Shown: piece by piece, positions 31,601-37,435 of the stretch
Position numbering within the stretch: the stretch's first letter is position 1
Layout: each line of letters starts with the position of its first letter
IMG/VR virus record: IMGVR_UViG_3300031812_000001
Span: 1 to 64,000 of that record
Origin: a virus
Strand: one strand, 5' to 3'
DNA: 64,000 nucleotides
Notes under the pieces: model-generated
Told to the model about the DNA's origin: nothing
Seen by the model: only the letters and a program-made list of their open reading frames with translations
Databases searched by the model: none
Translations under genes and position numbers: made by a program

Positions 31601-34600
31601 GCGGAGAAGACATCCGGGACAAGGGAATCCCGGCCATGATTGGGTACCTAAAGAGCCTTGGCCCAATCGAAACGAAAATGACGCTCCGGGGGAGATATCG
31701 CGGCTTTGACCTGTCTGCGGAGCCAAACAGCAGGGTATTCTTCACGATTACGCTGCATAGTGACAGCAATGGACTCAAGGCTGGAGTATATCATCACGAC
31801 AAGTCAAGCGGAAAAGTATACAAGGTAAAATCTAGGCGGCCAGACAGGAAATTCATAACAGTCAATGACATAATTTACGAGCAAGTCGAAGACCCTGAAG
31901 CGAAAGATAAGCTCATGAAAAGCGGCGGGGGAATGACCCTGGAGTCGCATTGGCCTCTGGATTACCCGAAGATTGAATTGAAACGCGGAACCATTAGCGA
32001 GTCTGTGGAGATTGACTACAATAATCCAGGCCGGACCCACAAATCCATTGATGCGGCATTGGAGAGGGTCGCCTCACGCGTCAAGGAACTTGAGGAAGAA
32101 GCCGACAACACCGAAAAAGACATTGTCAAGCTGGAGAGCATGAGGAACAAGCCCTTTGATCGGGCGGAAGAGCTGCAAAGGAAACTCCAGCGGAAGCAGG
32201 AACTAGAGGATCTGTTGGGGATGAATCGAACGGACGCGCAGGCTGCGGCTGCTGTGGAGCAAGCCTCCGAGGACGAGGTCTCGGAAGAAGTGGACGCGGC
32301 GGGCGACCGCGAGCCGGACGAAGCCGACGCGATTCGCGTCATGCAGAAAACGCCTGGCGTGCCTGTGCTTCCCGAGTGGTGCCGGTCCAGGATGATGATG
32401 GTGGAAACCGCCTATAATCACAAGGAGTCAAAGCAGGTTTACATGGTCGGCAGGTGGCTGGCGGCCTATCTAAGCGACAGAAGCACGCGCAGAAATAGGT
32501 GGAAAGTTGTTCACGCCGGGAGCGGAAAAGAAATAGCGTCGTTTGAATACCCCGCCGATGCTTCCTTGTTCGTGAAGACGCTCGAAGAGAAGATTCCCAG
32601 TGAGCTCTCACAGCCAGAGTTAAGCCATGAGGCTGAAGAGAAAATCTACAGGGAACTTAGGGAATACAAGCCCACGCACCTGGACCCAATGTCCATCTTC
32701 CAAAGAACCCTTGAAGATCTCCGGGCCAAGTGGCGCGAGCAGAGGGGGCTCAATGCGCCGCCGCAAGAGAATCGTCTCGGACCGGAGGCCGGCTCTGCGC
32801 CGATGCTTGTGGACCTGGCTCAATGGCTGGCGAACCGGTTTGGGTCGGACGCTCCGAAGGCGAACTATACCGGACTGGGCGCCTTTTCTTACGGCAAGGC
32901 AGTGGCCAAAAACTGGCTTGTGCGCAATCTATCCGTGCTTGAAAAGGTAAGCCCCGAGGCGCACGAGGCGGCGGTCCGGGCCGCCAGCGCAAAAGGTCAG
33001 GCCGTTGCGACCTTGCGCGCCGCCATCCCGCCCATACTGGATGCCCTGAAGGGCTCTGGTCACACATGGGAAGAGTTGCGGCTGGCCCTGATTGAATCTC
33101 GTCTGCGCGGCATCCGGCAGAGGTGGCTGAATCTTGCGGACCAAGCTGAGGAGATGACCGACGAACAGACCAAGCAAGCCTTCGATGATGCATTGGCCGA
33201 CCTGGTGTCGGAGATCAGCGGCCGGGCGGGGTTGCCGAAGGAAGCCATTCAGACCGCCGCGGCTCTAGCTGAGGCTCAAGAGTGGGAGGGACTGAGGTTG
33301 TTCCTGGCCGATCTGTTCCGAGACGCGGCCAGCCGGGTCGCCACAGTCATGGAAGAGGGCTGGTTCGATGAGGTCAGGAACGACCCGAATGTGCGGCGCG
33401 CGCTGCAAATCTACAAGAGCACGGTGGAGGCGGCAATGGCGGAAAGCCATGCCCTTAACGAGGGCATCTTCTCTGATGCGCTCGGGCCGCTTCAAACGTA
33501 TTACCCGTTGGTGCCAATCGGAAAAGAACGGCCATCGGCGCCGCTGCGCCGGGTTCCTTATCACAAGCCGAAGAACCTTGCGAATTACTTCGCCACAGGA
33601 TTGTCTGAGGCTTATGATGTCGGGATGGAATCGCTGCGTGACCGGCTGACGGCCAACATTTTGGCCAATGATCGGGCGCACCTATTGAGGGTCCTTGAAC
33701 AGGAAGGGCTCGTGACTCCGGCTGTCCCCGGTCAGAGGACGTTTATCGGCGAGAACGGTCAGGAATACCTTGGGGTTCGCGTGGAGATCCAGCCCGCAAG
33801 GACCATCATTCGGGAGACCGGGGAGGTGGTAAACATTCCTCCGAGAATGGGCGTCATGCCCGCCCAGCTTTATGGAGAACTAAAGCCGATTTTGGAGTCC
33901 GACAACTGGTCTAAGGCTGATGTCATAGCGCGGATCTTGAAAGCAGTCAATGAGTTGGCCCTGGTTGGACCGTTCGACTTCGTGTTCCACACGGCCAACC
34001 TGATGGGCACCCTGGTCGCCAATACCCCGTTTCTGGAAAAATCCATCCGGGGAGGGGTTCTGTCGCTTCCGGTATTGAAGCGCTTCTATGCCATCGTGAA
34101 ATCCGTCTCGACGGACCCGACGACAGAAGAGGCCGCACGGGACATCATTGAAATGGCAAAAATCGGACTCGTCCCAGACCGATATGCGTCCGTAACCTTC
34201 AGCAAGCGGTTGGCTGAAGAGCTGGGTGCGAAGCAAAGGTTCACCCTCGGTCCCATCCTGTACGGACCGAGGGGACTGGACATCCGCGCCAGGCTATTGA
34301 TGTACCGGTTGGCAAAAGAGATCAATCCGGATGCCGGAAAGCGGGAGATCCGGGAGTTCGTCAATCAACTTGGAAACTATGTTTTCTCGCTCCAGGGTGT
34401 GATCGAAAGGGCGCTGAAATCCACCTTCATCGCTCCGTTCTTCACCGCCGGAAGTTCCATGATCCGCAACGGGATTAACGCATGGCTTGGAACCGGTCCG
34501 ATTCCAAAGAAGGGACCGGCGCTTCGTCTCTACCAGCTTCTTGTCTCCGGTGCGATTGGGACGATTGCCCTGTGGGTGCTGGTTTACAACGCGCTCACGG

Positions 34601-35292
34601 GGAAATGGCCGTGGGAGGACCGCCGGGCGCGCTTGCTTCAGATTCCGGTTGGCGGAGGCGGTGGTCCGATTGACAAATACCGGCACTCGACCTTGGGCCG
34701 CCTGATGTGGGGAGCAGGAAACGAGGTCGGATACCTGAACTTCGGGTTCTTCAATCCCATCGTCACGCGCGGCGCCAGGGCGCTTGGGCTCCAGGAGGCA
34801 TTCAACACTCAAGCGCTGGGCGGAAATTTTGACCAGGCGCTGGAGGGCGCGGTCCGAGGCGCGATCAACACCTTTGCTCATCCGGCCTTAGGGCCGATCC
34901 CGAGGGCCACGTGGACGGCTCTTTCGGGGACCCGTCCGTATCTCACTGGCTACCGGGACATCACCGGCAGCATTTCGCCTCAATTTTACAGGGTGATCCC
35001 GCGTGACACGAAGCCTGGACGCGAAACGTTTGGTCGGATGCTGCTGGCCGGAACGTCCGAGGTAAACCCGTTCTATCAGTCCCTGGCTGAGGCGACCGGG
35101 CTGGTGGGGGCAGATCGTGAGAACCGGGGCAACGCATACTTGCGGATGATCCTAGACCTAACGGCGCCAGGTTTGGTTGGTGAAGCCTCAAAGTGGGAGG
35201 TTCGGGCGGAGACGCTGAGGAGGCAACAGCAACGGTTTTGGGGCCTTCGGTCTGGCCGCGTGCCGGACTTCAGCAAGGCATCTGGGTTCTAG
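16675..35292 (+). CDS. Giant 6205-residue polyvalent virion/ejection protein (transglycosylase, methylase-like, SNF2 helicase, membrane tail)
   Basis: One uninterrupted frame behind AGGAGG. Residues 20-125 are a soluble lytic transglycosylase with catalytic Glu42 in RQESGF and the GIMQLLPGTA and AAYNAG motifs. Then come coiled coils, a hydrophobic region (about 360-510), three SH3-like repeats (about 760, 865, 1100), three large repeated blocks opening with VVRSTP-type sequences (about 1602, 2058, 2358), a KLGGRWIPEEKVWVIP (DUF5710-like) module near 3005 and a winged helix near 3145-3205. A SAM-dependent methylase-like domain follows: VLEPGMGVGNF at 3608-3618 and NVPF at 3675. A SNF2-type helicase comes next (Walker A GSGKT at 4296-4300, DEAD-box-like DEAD at 4475-4478, motif VI region QADGRIERPG near 4830). 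The last ~1000 residues hold helices and a membrane segment (about 5952-5976). This domain mix defines phage polyvalent proteins (P1 DarB is one), injected with DNA to protect it. A separate gene is embedded at 26765-27097. Confidence 0.85.
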   Translation: MSNVPASFIPDPTPDEVKAELQRAAQRYGVDPNLVIRVARQESGFRADLASPKNALGIMQLLPGTARDLGVDPADWRQNIDGGVRYLRQMLNRYQGDLQKALAAYNAGMKNVDRYGGVPPFEETRKYVRAITGTPATFIPDEGSKPTETKDPAPGYREPKSFSLDETFQAPAADGFPEGVESESKPPEPFAGRIPSADEIEAASIRISTLKTVLQSQAEELRKRQQELAKEAERLNSVGATPEQLQDFQRRVMLHDADRMQLEHGLRSLEEQVKDYNAGVSAFQENLKRYESLTVPPGAEKTGLPGVPMQVREPSRGVPAQVKVGRGGAEYGYVPPEDVPKGEFRDYMTKVFTGQVVDEALAPKPTDTTAESIAKGVVKVGLGLVSPQALATMLAAGGLAGALRAAVNSPKVANALSRLPNFTGIMKATEVAAETAVPAAFTALAGKGAVEGALATKSAFEKGETPAATQYTVETIANAILAALGAAGTAKAYLRTTEAYPAGPIPESDAARYRRLKTGVQEGSALMRSGRTMAAKAWLEQARRIAEEDWAKVFSEPIRLQLGQKVVRVEFAGSTQPKTHDMRGRPIFQVVDESTGAILTSGEPSSVAHYLEHRGAKRIAAPKEEDVASKIAELEDELADARAAVESRNWIRTASEQELLKEKDRLERFLAKVREVKSSGQTPKDEATVFSVQQDLELISRRLAGKDVPPDTFSELEVKELEAEINRLRSKPDAAQGGSATPQTPGTEPAQAPGAEPMPEPGKVYLGRAGEVKVVEVKDGHVRFERTIGKTTVIGTMPLDSFQRSFTRLPETGQAPASATQTQQQRPETGTPTSETPQAQSSTAPSEPESTEPPTTPEGRIADHKNPQPGDVFEIPGAGKFHVTNVDSERVYYDFYPHNKNNKVNRGLSLERSVFAGYKSIRPVLFEPTQATTAGAAQSHEGAVRARLPRDLAGATPRYNYGSKSFELQFESDLDRAAYIAAQPKPSKRDEDYVRFVSEATGMSEDEVRAYGRRVRDAIKGLAKGSESGKLLIPDDISGQFLRPTAQTPVGATQTQPAPQEGPAAQSTEPATAVQSQTTEQTGAPSQAESPTVQSALPEPQPGQVYEDDSGLVKIVEVRDGRVVYEDARGSGDRWTRGLEAFLKTFRGPILPAPSGPRASSSAAHTAPVTPAPTVRPTATTEPAQTGQPTETTKTPASFIPDEPQQAAEPQAAETTEQQAGATLVQPPALPSQPESKTTETPIQTEGISTPATFVPDQRIASGAESPSPARGASTNRRIEDLKAKINILEGANARLLAAFADKDHPAIVENNQSISGARKELERLQSEGAAPQEPTRTESPLPELERQIVELESDLRDASARYEQADEYTVAREEALRDMYEISTKLDALRQEASRFNPLLVEQEGAHPHLGLPEIPRGKDSFYDSMMAEVPDLAHAASESYGYEYEKWLKGGKSGSPPKIPSGTEVVQREFAEYPEKWRKAAARRFDNRFLEDARNFLQGLYREGDISELPPELFPEEAASKPQPTPAEQLPAQPEGAGLQEPEPQAAETSEPESRSPAETAAQPSPLAQMTPAAAQPTEASLRPFAGAAESVMAQGPFSRATPPVGTPERQAMVEGVENARKDYEQKVWALNDLYRDLNKTSPRSPLYSEIEDKISRQAMVVDAAKEELEAKRRSVGLALLEDAAEASGSPFHKILGHLHRFGTDLTQDQRNVLLRAAEEEVRRLMAQVNTGGLRYDAELTPEQRERSIRAAAHGVVARAHENPEVAAKPLTPEDLATEIDRQQDEIFAEKVKDQIREIARELREAGIDGADEISRLVDFVLPGEDHRGSLESARARAKELREKHEQREREKAERQKSLIESLKPLSEAPKGTWKDWGGTASAPGRLVTDGVFIFDREAVKTKIPDSVLKRQEGKREVSQEDARKLWTQIVGSAGQELVPLGAVADPERSYSDFAFFATPDGTKLYPAPLKLVKLAFDKIGATSARSALHRYRGQGRTADAIVFYKGDVPLALCLTARTDIYFDPKLAMERLGIPVAPQQASGPNAVDEILSQYSVVRSTPRAGAERREQLEQKLKEARQKYEEALRVEQALTKELRKEGSIEKRKLIEGRLEKAENDTTETKIKFDQLNVESLVAAIEDAAEQHQDRLARLSAFLNLFGELIESKEHQWKAINSELEKEALQYLWSIATDLDPHLTDEQRKQSRQEAARTLVRAVGHDQEAAADPRSALKGRLDRNQRSYIERWVKEQVQQIKESLWEEHGIVLPEIEEFQLNPDVNPLEEFEKIKQRASQKIAELYEAPGTSLFQQPAETRQPEPEPEPEPKPSSPPSGAETEAQGQPVAIPNEIRSILLKYPVVRTTPAPGTPERERLQSQYQKADDTYAGLVNAVAHAKRDLGKYPRGSKRYALVQKRLERAEEKQDESFRKLRELRDLLRQAELEDWALQDDNPLIKVGSHLWLLGELMLPDDASELREWVERQAFRLVRAATDDQYAPHLTPEELERSRENAARELASEIMKASPDIAANPVARANKWFTLSNRDKLLRKATLEIREMLGRLRRDYGFDSQELKDIAEQLRILTIDPIKALEKARSYFDDTIKTLDNQRDAYTLRLKPVPAHESYVSGWPGNLVKPGRFIGDRDRGIDSRALPEEIRAELSEAQEGETPQIDQSEIEVLFERALSEPKTPLASLGIVDGALAYYAEPGGSAAYAIPARIATLAENVMGADEISLFEWAMTPRVVFFRSGKPVAVASAVQDAPRINPRLALDRAMGTKTVQAGWSPRWTETVPEELKKNFGGSAWRYFERLRHQARGLLAFIEAFPQHETEARWTPGADKLRQENQRRIDAAKQQYVSVLADAEKNLGREARELLHDQVMRKSPLMPPGDPEAFDDFWNGLRVNDRIAVPNGVIRVTDVESLSLQAVVPGVGSFGLPSRRVTKIAAHVPGEDGAKFFSSSDLKSYLYPGSGVSGADSIPSQSPQPTPAKSESPSRYALSGDTYRHRQQIKKLGGRWIPEEKVWVIPAENVSKAQRLSRKIEIKPYWGKEQATEGAKAATPEPLPPQAPKEEAENPNHRPERVLAKAKEILSKLTDSQWTGIRHGMFPAEVMDEARAQGYDMPALTKTLMELASKRKRSALEAEEEENERLTILFAIDKRGPIEVSELLGLPEVSGIKHTRVLDHLYRMEFHGLVKEVEDETYVLTDTGRLMISSGSETTEGELPSPSGGFTYEILVNGSWQPSGAVFESKEDAEIAATSELSRLRESEDYRIIELNQGAPIDQEVVAELKRKGTAQRGDVSAKIVVHPSIVGAPEAGEAHWAVELTAGGNRQMLEAEPMTFEQAVESAARALAESAGSTITKGDQSHGETQTETDQPGRRPGSDSGSRPQNVRRGSQGQSQARPAEPDDSKALAGVLSENLSESQAGRAPSQHGAGAGDHDDRAGVQSVEGRTGRGSGAGDSRPGVLASHGQRAVSVDATPTGNIEGDFHLSVEEAVRIETGGAKTKARNNLEAIRIAKQLIEEKRPATPEEQEKLARFVGWGDAELVTGMFTARDSSWDELRGQMDSLLTLEEYEAARLSTLNAHYTRRDLAFEMWQLAKRLGFRAGGTVLEPGMGVGNFFMVMPKDLMPGTRRVGVEMDELTGAIAKALFPNSTVLIEPFQKTSLPDNYFDLVIGNVPFGKIEVVDPAFRREPFITRNIHNYFLAKSLLKLRPGGVLIAITSRHTMDAKTGKWFRAWMSERAELLGAIRLPRETFQRNAGTSVTTDILVLRKRVPGEAPISSETWIEAPEITTEDGQETFSINEYFYRHPEMMMGVMRPGQQYRRGYPELFGVFSIKHLTDLFEKFPENVIPSWSETSRAEAVSEQAYPDARFIKEGQFAIVNGQVVQKDGLHLRPVVESKQKLERIKGMIEIRGAAREVIRTQLYSDDDAELAKAQKELNEVYDRFVKQHGYINDPRNAKAMSEDPDWPLLSALENWDPVNKTATKSDLFSRRTIHKPKPVEKVDTAREALAVSLAETASVNWERMKQLTGKSESELQAELTGLVFKDPLTNNWVTADLYLSGNVRQKLRDAEFAAQRDPYYQVNVDALRKVQPKELNPSEIDAVVGATWIPDEIYSRFLQETFGASTRESEKPVQQVPILGTFVVARDIVVRSRAANELEYGTPYFTGVDLFTLALHKRVPVAYDYIRVPTGSGGYRDIRVRNNDATIAAVEKQMKLIERFERWFWEDPERAKVMSELYNELRNNLRFPEFDGSHLTFPGLNRDWLRNGKPDKHQVDGVWRIIQVGNTLLAHSVGSGKTLTIIMAVMELRRLGMARKAMIIVPNHLVAHWAREFLRAYPSAQLLVPDKEDYSPKNRKKLMARIAVGNFDAIIVPMSSFEKLPVKRETYERFMREQLAEIDAAIEELSRGSQDDAELGTRASSSRKKRKNGNPTVRRLEKRRAQIMARLEKRLRQWEKDDGVTFEELGVDWLFVDEADMYKNLGYISSIRNVAGLPNADANRSNDLLMKARHVMGLHGGRRGLVFATGTPISNTLAEVWTMMRYLMPDYLHQVGFDQFDAWAGTFAQLTAQFEIAPESNRLMSRLRFRSFNNAPELMQMFRLIADVRTKEQLGLPSPPIYQGGPITISVPATEEQKEYIRSLGDRADQIRSGLVEPEEDNMLKLSSDGRKAALDMRLIDPKLPRNPNGKVQRAIENILQIAKEFEQYRATQLVFLDLSIPRADGGDETGAGAEVEAGPEAERFNSVYHDIRNGLIKGGMKPSEVVFIHDFKTKEALNDLYKKMNSGEIRVLIGSRSKMGPGMNVQERLIAVHHLDVPWRPRDLEQADGRIERPGNKLWDEHKIPVRIYRYVTEGTFDAFMWEAVTSKAKPIEMFMKGDTSVRRIEDVSEVVLSYEQAKALASGSPLIRENIILGQEIRKLQLLHSQWMEEIRMAEGQLAQRTAHLKRVREQIPLYREASEEIKNNQTFEWGDHVYSGEDIRDKGIPAMIGYLKSLGPIETKMTLRGRYRGFDLSAEPNSRVFFTITLHSDSNGLKAGVYHHDKSSGKVYKVKSRRPDRKFITVNDIIYEQVEDPEAKDKLMKSGGGMTLESHWPLDYPKIELKRGTISESVEIDYNNPGRTHKSIDAALERVASRVKELEEEADNTEKDIVKLESMRNKPFDRAEELQRKLQRKQELEDLLGMNRTDAQAAAAVEQASEDEVSEEVDAAGDREPDEADAIRVMQKTPGVPVLPEWCRSRMMMVETAYNHKESKQVYMVGRWLAAYLSDRSTRRNRWKVVHAGSGKEIASFEYPADASLFVKTLEEKIPSELSQPELSHEAEEKIYRELREYKPTHLDPMSIFQRTLEDLRAKWREQRGLNAPPQENRLGPEAGSAPMLVDLAQWLANRFGSDAPKANYTGLGAFSYGKAVAKNWLVRNLSVLEKVSPEAHEAAVRAASAKGQAVATLRAAIPPILDALKGSGHTWEELRLALIESRLRGIRQRWLNLADQAEEMTDEQTKQAFDDALADLVSEISGRAGLPKEAIQTAAALAEAQEWEGLRLFLADLFRDAASRVATVMEEGWFDEVRNDPNVRRALQIYKSTVEAAMAESHALNEGIFSDALGPLQTYYPLVPIGKERPSAPLRRVPYHKPKNLANYFATGLSEAYDVGMESLRDRLTANILANDRAHLLRVLEQEGLVTPAVPGQRTFIGENGQEYLGVRVEIQPARTIIRETGEVVNIPPRMGVMPAQLYGELKPILESDNWSKADVIARILKAVNELALVGPFDFVFHTANLMGTLVANTPFLEKSIRGGVLSLPVLKRFYAIVKSVSTDPTTEEAARDIIEMAKIGLVPDRYASVTFSKRLAEELGAKQRFTLGPILYGPRGLDIRARLLMYRLAKEINPDAGKREIREFVNQLGNYVFSLQGVIERALKSTFIAPFFTAGSSMIRNGINAWLGTGPIPKKGPALRLYQLLVSGAIGTIALWVLVYNALTGKWPWEDRRARLLQIPVGGGGGPIDKYRHSTLGRLMWGAGNEVGYLNFGFFNPIVTRGARALGLQEAFNTQALGGNFDQALEGAVRGAINTFAHPALGPIPRATWTALSGTRPYLTGYRDITGSISPQFYRVIPRDTKPGRETFGRMLLAGTSEVNPFYQSLAEATGLVGADRENRGNAYLRMILDLTAPGLVGEASKWEVRAETLRRQQQRFWGLRSGRVPDFSKASGF
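26765..27097 (+). CDS. Small basic protein encoded in another frame inside the giant gene
   Basis: A protein of 110 residues, frame +1 relative to the giant ORF, starting at the ATG at 26765 with AAGGGGGA about 9-11 bases upstream. It reads like a true protein (DLTLEVVRKMSDEEAKANL, then FCPKTYRSLKRAGRLHS, ending REYWLLTDKELFP), and normal codons are used throughout. The PKTYR..K.AG.L and EYWLL..E pattern recalls a family of small phage/mobile-element proteins of unknown role. Over the same bases the giant frame gives low-complexity Gly/Arg/Ser/Gln sequence, as expected for an out-of-frame shadow serving as a linker (residues about 3364-3474). I consider the small gene real. Confidence 0.7.
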   Translation: MAKPKPKQINQDEDPDLTLEVVRKMSDEEAKANLKHVPLSLTILKHWREFCPKTYRSLKRAGRLHSTVLERAIMTIELACSLWKDGLDAVRAREIADREYWLLTDKELFP

Positions 35293-35324
35293 ATCCCAGA
35301 GGATTTCTCTGCTTGGAGGTGACA

Positions 35325-35738
35325 ATGGAACGGGTCTGTCTATACCTTGCCGGCGGACTGCTCGGCTTGATCGGCGCGGTGCTTGGGGGGGTGCCGGACG
35401 TCATCGTAGCTCTGCTGGTTTTGATGGGAATTGACATCCTCACGGGCGTACTGGCCGCGACAGTGAGCAAAAACGTGCGCAGCTCGAGCTATTGGGTGGG
35501 CGTGGTTCGGAAGCTGGTGACGCTCTGTATTCTGTCTGCGGTGGCCGTTCTGGACATGATGGACGCAATGCCGGTGAAGCTGTTGTCGGTTTCGGCGGGC
35601 GCCTTCTGTGCGCACGAGTTCATCAGCATCATTGAAAACGCGGGAAAGAGCGGCCTTTGGCTGCCGCGCCAGGTGCTCGATGCGGTTGCGGTGCTGAGGG
35701 GGCGAGAAGTGGGCGAAAAAACCAGTGACAGGGAATAG
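35325..35738 (+). CDS. Phage holin (Phage_holin_4_1 / TcdE-like)
   Basis: A protein of 137 residues from the ATG at 35325, with GGAGG 6 bases upstream. It has three hydrophobic segments (about 5-22, 26-48, 65-82), the family motif MGIDILTGVLAA and, near the end, EFISIIENAGKSGLWLPRQVL, which is the hallmark EhiSIiENa..G.pvP block. Holins open the inner membrane at lysis. No separate endolysin gene is seen next to it. The stop codon lies inside the spacer of the promoter at 35725. Confidence 0.8.
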   Translation: MERVCLYLAGGLLGLIGAVLGGVPDVIVALLVLMGIDILTGVLAATVSKNVRSSSYWVGVVRKLVTLCILSAVAVLDMMDAMPVKLLSVSAGAFCAHEFISIIENAGKSGLWLPRQVLDAVAVLRGREVGEKTSDRE

Positions 35739-35753
35739 CTGTCATGGTATAAT
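35725..35753 (+). promoter_or_regulatory. Dyad-spacer promoter 1, leaderless output
   Basis: -35 GTGACA (35725-35730), 17-bp spacer GGGAATAGCTGTCATGG, -10 TATAAT (35748-35753). Only six bases separate the -10 from the ATG of the next gene, so the transcript should start at or beside that ATG. The spacer shares the central CnG and the right half-site GTCATGG with the promoters at 37436 and 48794. Confidence 0.7.
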
Positions 35754-35759
35754 CTGGTC

Positions 35760-36002
35760 ATGAAGATTGACCAACGTGTTCGTGCGTTTTTGAGTCACAT
35801 CGGGAAAATTGGCGCCCAAAGGGGCGGATTCAGGGCGTGGCAGGCAAAGCTCACCCCTGAGCAGAAAAGGGAGCACGCCAGGCGTGCGTCCAAGGCTCGA
35901 TGGGCGAAGATGAGCCCGGAGGAGCGTTCTGAGCACATGAAGAAGGTTCGCGCCGGGGTCAAGATCTCGGCAGAGCGCAAGCAGTCCAGGCCCAAGTCCT
36001 AG
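35760..36002 (+). CDS. Small basic protein from a probably leaderless mRNA
   Basis: An 80-residue, Lys/Arg-rich protein. FLSHIGKIGAQRGG, then LTPEQKREHARRASKARWAK and MSPEERSEHMKKV, is a pattern seen in small phage proteins of unknown role that look able to bind nucleic acid. There is no ribosome site: the -10 box TATAAT ends 7 bases before the ATG, which fits leaderless translation as known for lambda cI. Its place beside the integrase makes a lysogeny regulator possible, but no classical helix-turn-helix is evident. Confidence 0.6.
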   Translation: MKIDQRVRAFLSHIGKIGAQRGGFRAWQAKLTPEQKREHARRASKARWAKMSPEERSEHMKKVRAGVKISAERKQSRPKS

Positions 36003-36072
36003 CCGCCGCTTTAGCCAAGTCAACCGCAAGTCATTGTCTGCAAGGGACTTATCTCTAGTCGCAGAAAAACCA

Positions 36073-36126
36073 TTGCAAATTTTTAGGTTCAGTGGTACTA
36101 TCTAGTACCGGTACCGTTATGGTACT
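36073..36126 (+). promoter_or_regulatory. Integrase promoter with GGTAC palindromes (operator-like)
   Basis: TTGCAA (36073-36078), 17 bp, TACTAT (36096-36101). The -10 lies inside the perfect dyad GGTACTA-TC-TAGTACC (36094-36109), followed by GGTACC (36110-36115) and GGTACT (36121-36126). A second short dyad, GGGACC-GA-GGTCCC, lies near 36137-36150. The rest of 36003-36224 shows nothing else. A repressor or excisionase binding here would switch integrase transcription. Confidence 0.5.
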
Positions 36127-36224
36127 GAGCGGATTGGGACCGAGGTCCCATTACCACGCGACGAGGAGAATTTTCTGTGTCATCTGCGGTTCGGTTTGCT
36201 ATGCTCCCATGTGAGGAGGAGAGC

Positions 36225-37415
36225 ATGGCGAGGAAACGATTGCAGAGGTTGGGACACCTCAGAAAAAAGGGCGGTAGCTGGATTCTGGAGTGGAGAGAGT
36301 ACCGCCGGGACGAAAATGGGAACACGGTTGCGGTGAGGCGGTCCGCGGCGATTGCGCGGTACATTGGTCCGGGCGCAATCACGTCCGAACGTCAGGTCCG
36401 CCGGGAGATCGTGGACCCGATGCTTCGGGAGATCGACCAGAGGGCGATTCGCCCGGAGACCCTCATGACGCTCGCGGATTTCTGGCGGACGAAATTCGCG
36501 GCCTACCACATTTGGAAGCTAAAACCGGCTGGGCAAAAGCACTATTCCTATGTGTGGAGGAAGCTGGAGCCGGTGATTGGGCAGCGGAGGCTGGCTGATG
36601 TCACGCCGGAGGACATTGAAGAAGTTCTGGCTCAGTTTCATCGCAACGGCTTTTCCAGCCAGACCGTAAGGCACTTTCGAAATGCGCTCTCGGCCCTGTT
36701 CCGGTGCGCCAGGAGGCTCGGCTTGTATTGCCGGGAGAACCCGGTTTCGCTTACCGAAGCTCCTCCGGTGGAGGCAGCGCGCAGGCCGGGCTACACGGTT
36801 GAGCAAGCCCGCCGGGTTTTGGCTTCGCTTCCTTCGCCGGTACGGGAAATGGCGACACTGAGCCTGGCGTGCAGCTTGAATGTGTCAGAGATGTGCGGTC
36901 TTCGCCGGAAGTGGGTGAATGTTGGCGAGGCTGCCGCTGTCGTAGACGGGGAGGTTTTGGCGCCCATGAGTCTGGCCGTGCGCGAGCACTACTACAATGG
37001 GCGCTACGGAAGTCTGAAGACTGGCCGGCGACGGCGCATCGTGCCTCTCACGCCGGAGCTGGTGGAGATGCTGCGGGGCGTGATGCTCCGCAGCCGGGAC
37101 CAGTCGCCCGAGGCCCCGGTGTTCCAGAGCCGCAGCGGAACCCCCATTGATTCCCACAACGTTTCGAATCGAATTTTCAAGCCCCTTGCCGAGCGCCTAG
37201 GCTTTCCGGTCACGTGGCACGCATTCCGGCGTGCTCACTCCACGCTGGCCGGACAGCTCGAGGGCATCCCGGTGGAAGACCGGGTGGCGATGATGGGGCA
37301 CTCGGATGCGTCCATGACCCTTTACTATTCGATCTCCGACACGGAGCGGCGGCGGGAACTGCCGCGCCGGATTCTGGAGGAACTGGTGGGTGGCGCGGGA
37401 AATCGGACGCAGTAA
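36225..37415 (+). CDS. int: Tyrosine recombinase integrase
   Basis: A protein of 396 residues from the ATG at 36225, behind GAGGAGGAGAG; upstream in-frame starts lack a ribosome site. The N-terminal third is basic and would bind arm sites. A SAM-like core-binding domain spans about 85-180 (TLADFWRTKFAAYHI, VTPEDIEEVLAQF). The catalytic domain carries the expected Arg in SLACSLNVSEMCGLRRKW with Leu/Cys-Gly-Leu-Arg spacing, a Lys in the SLKTGRRRRIVPL hairpin, HAFRRAHST (H-x-x-R), GHSDASMTLYYS with the His, and the nucleophile Tyr. It lies 180 bp from attP, so it should act there. Confidence 0.9.
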   Translation: MARKRLQRLGHLRKKGGSWILEWREYRRDENGNTVAVRRSAAIARYIGPGAITSERQVRREIVDPMLREIDQRAIRPETLMTLADFWRTKFAAYHIWKLKPAGQKHYSYVWRKLEPVIGQRRLADVTPEDIEEVLAQFHRNGFSSQTVRHFRNALSALFRCARRLGLYCRENPVSLTEAPPVEAARRPGYTVEQARRVLASLPSPVREMATLSLACSLNVSEMCGLRRKWVNVGEAAAVVDGEVLAPMSLAVREHYYNGRYGSLKTGRRRRIVPLTPELVEMLRGVMLRSRDQSPEAPVFQSRSGTPIDSHNVSNRIFKPLAERLGFPVTWHAFRRAHSTLAGQLEGIPVEDRVAMMGHSDASMTLYYSISDTERRRELPRRILEELVGGAGNRTQ

Positions 37416-37435
37416 AAAAAAATCGCACCGGGGGC

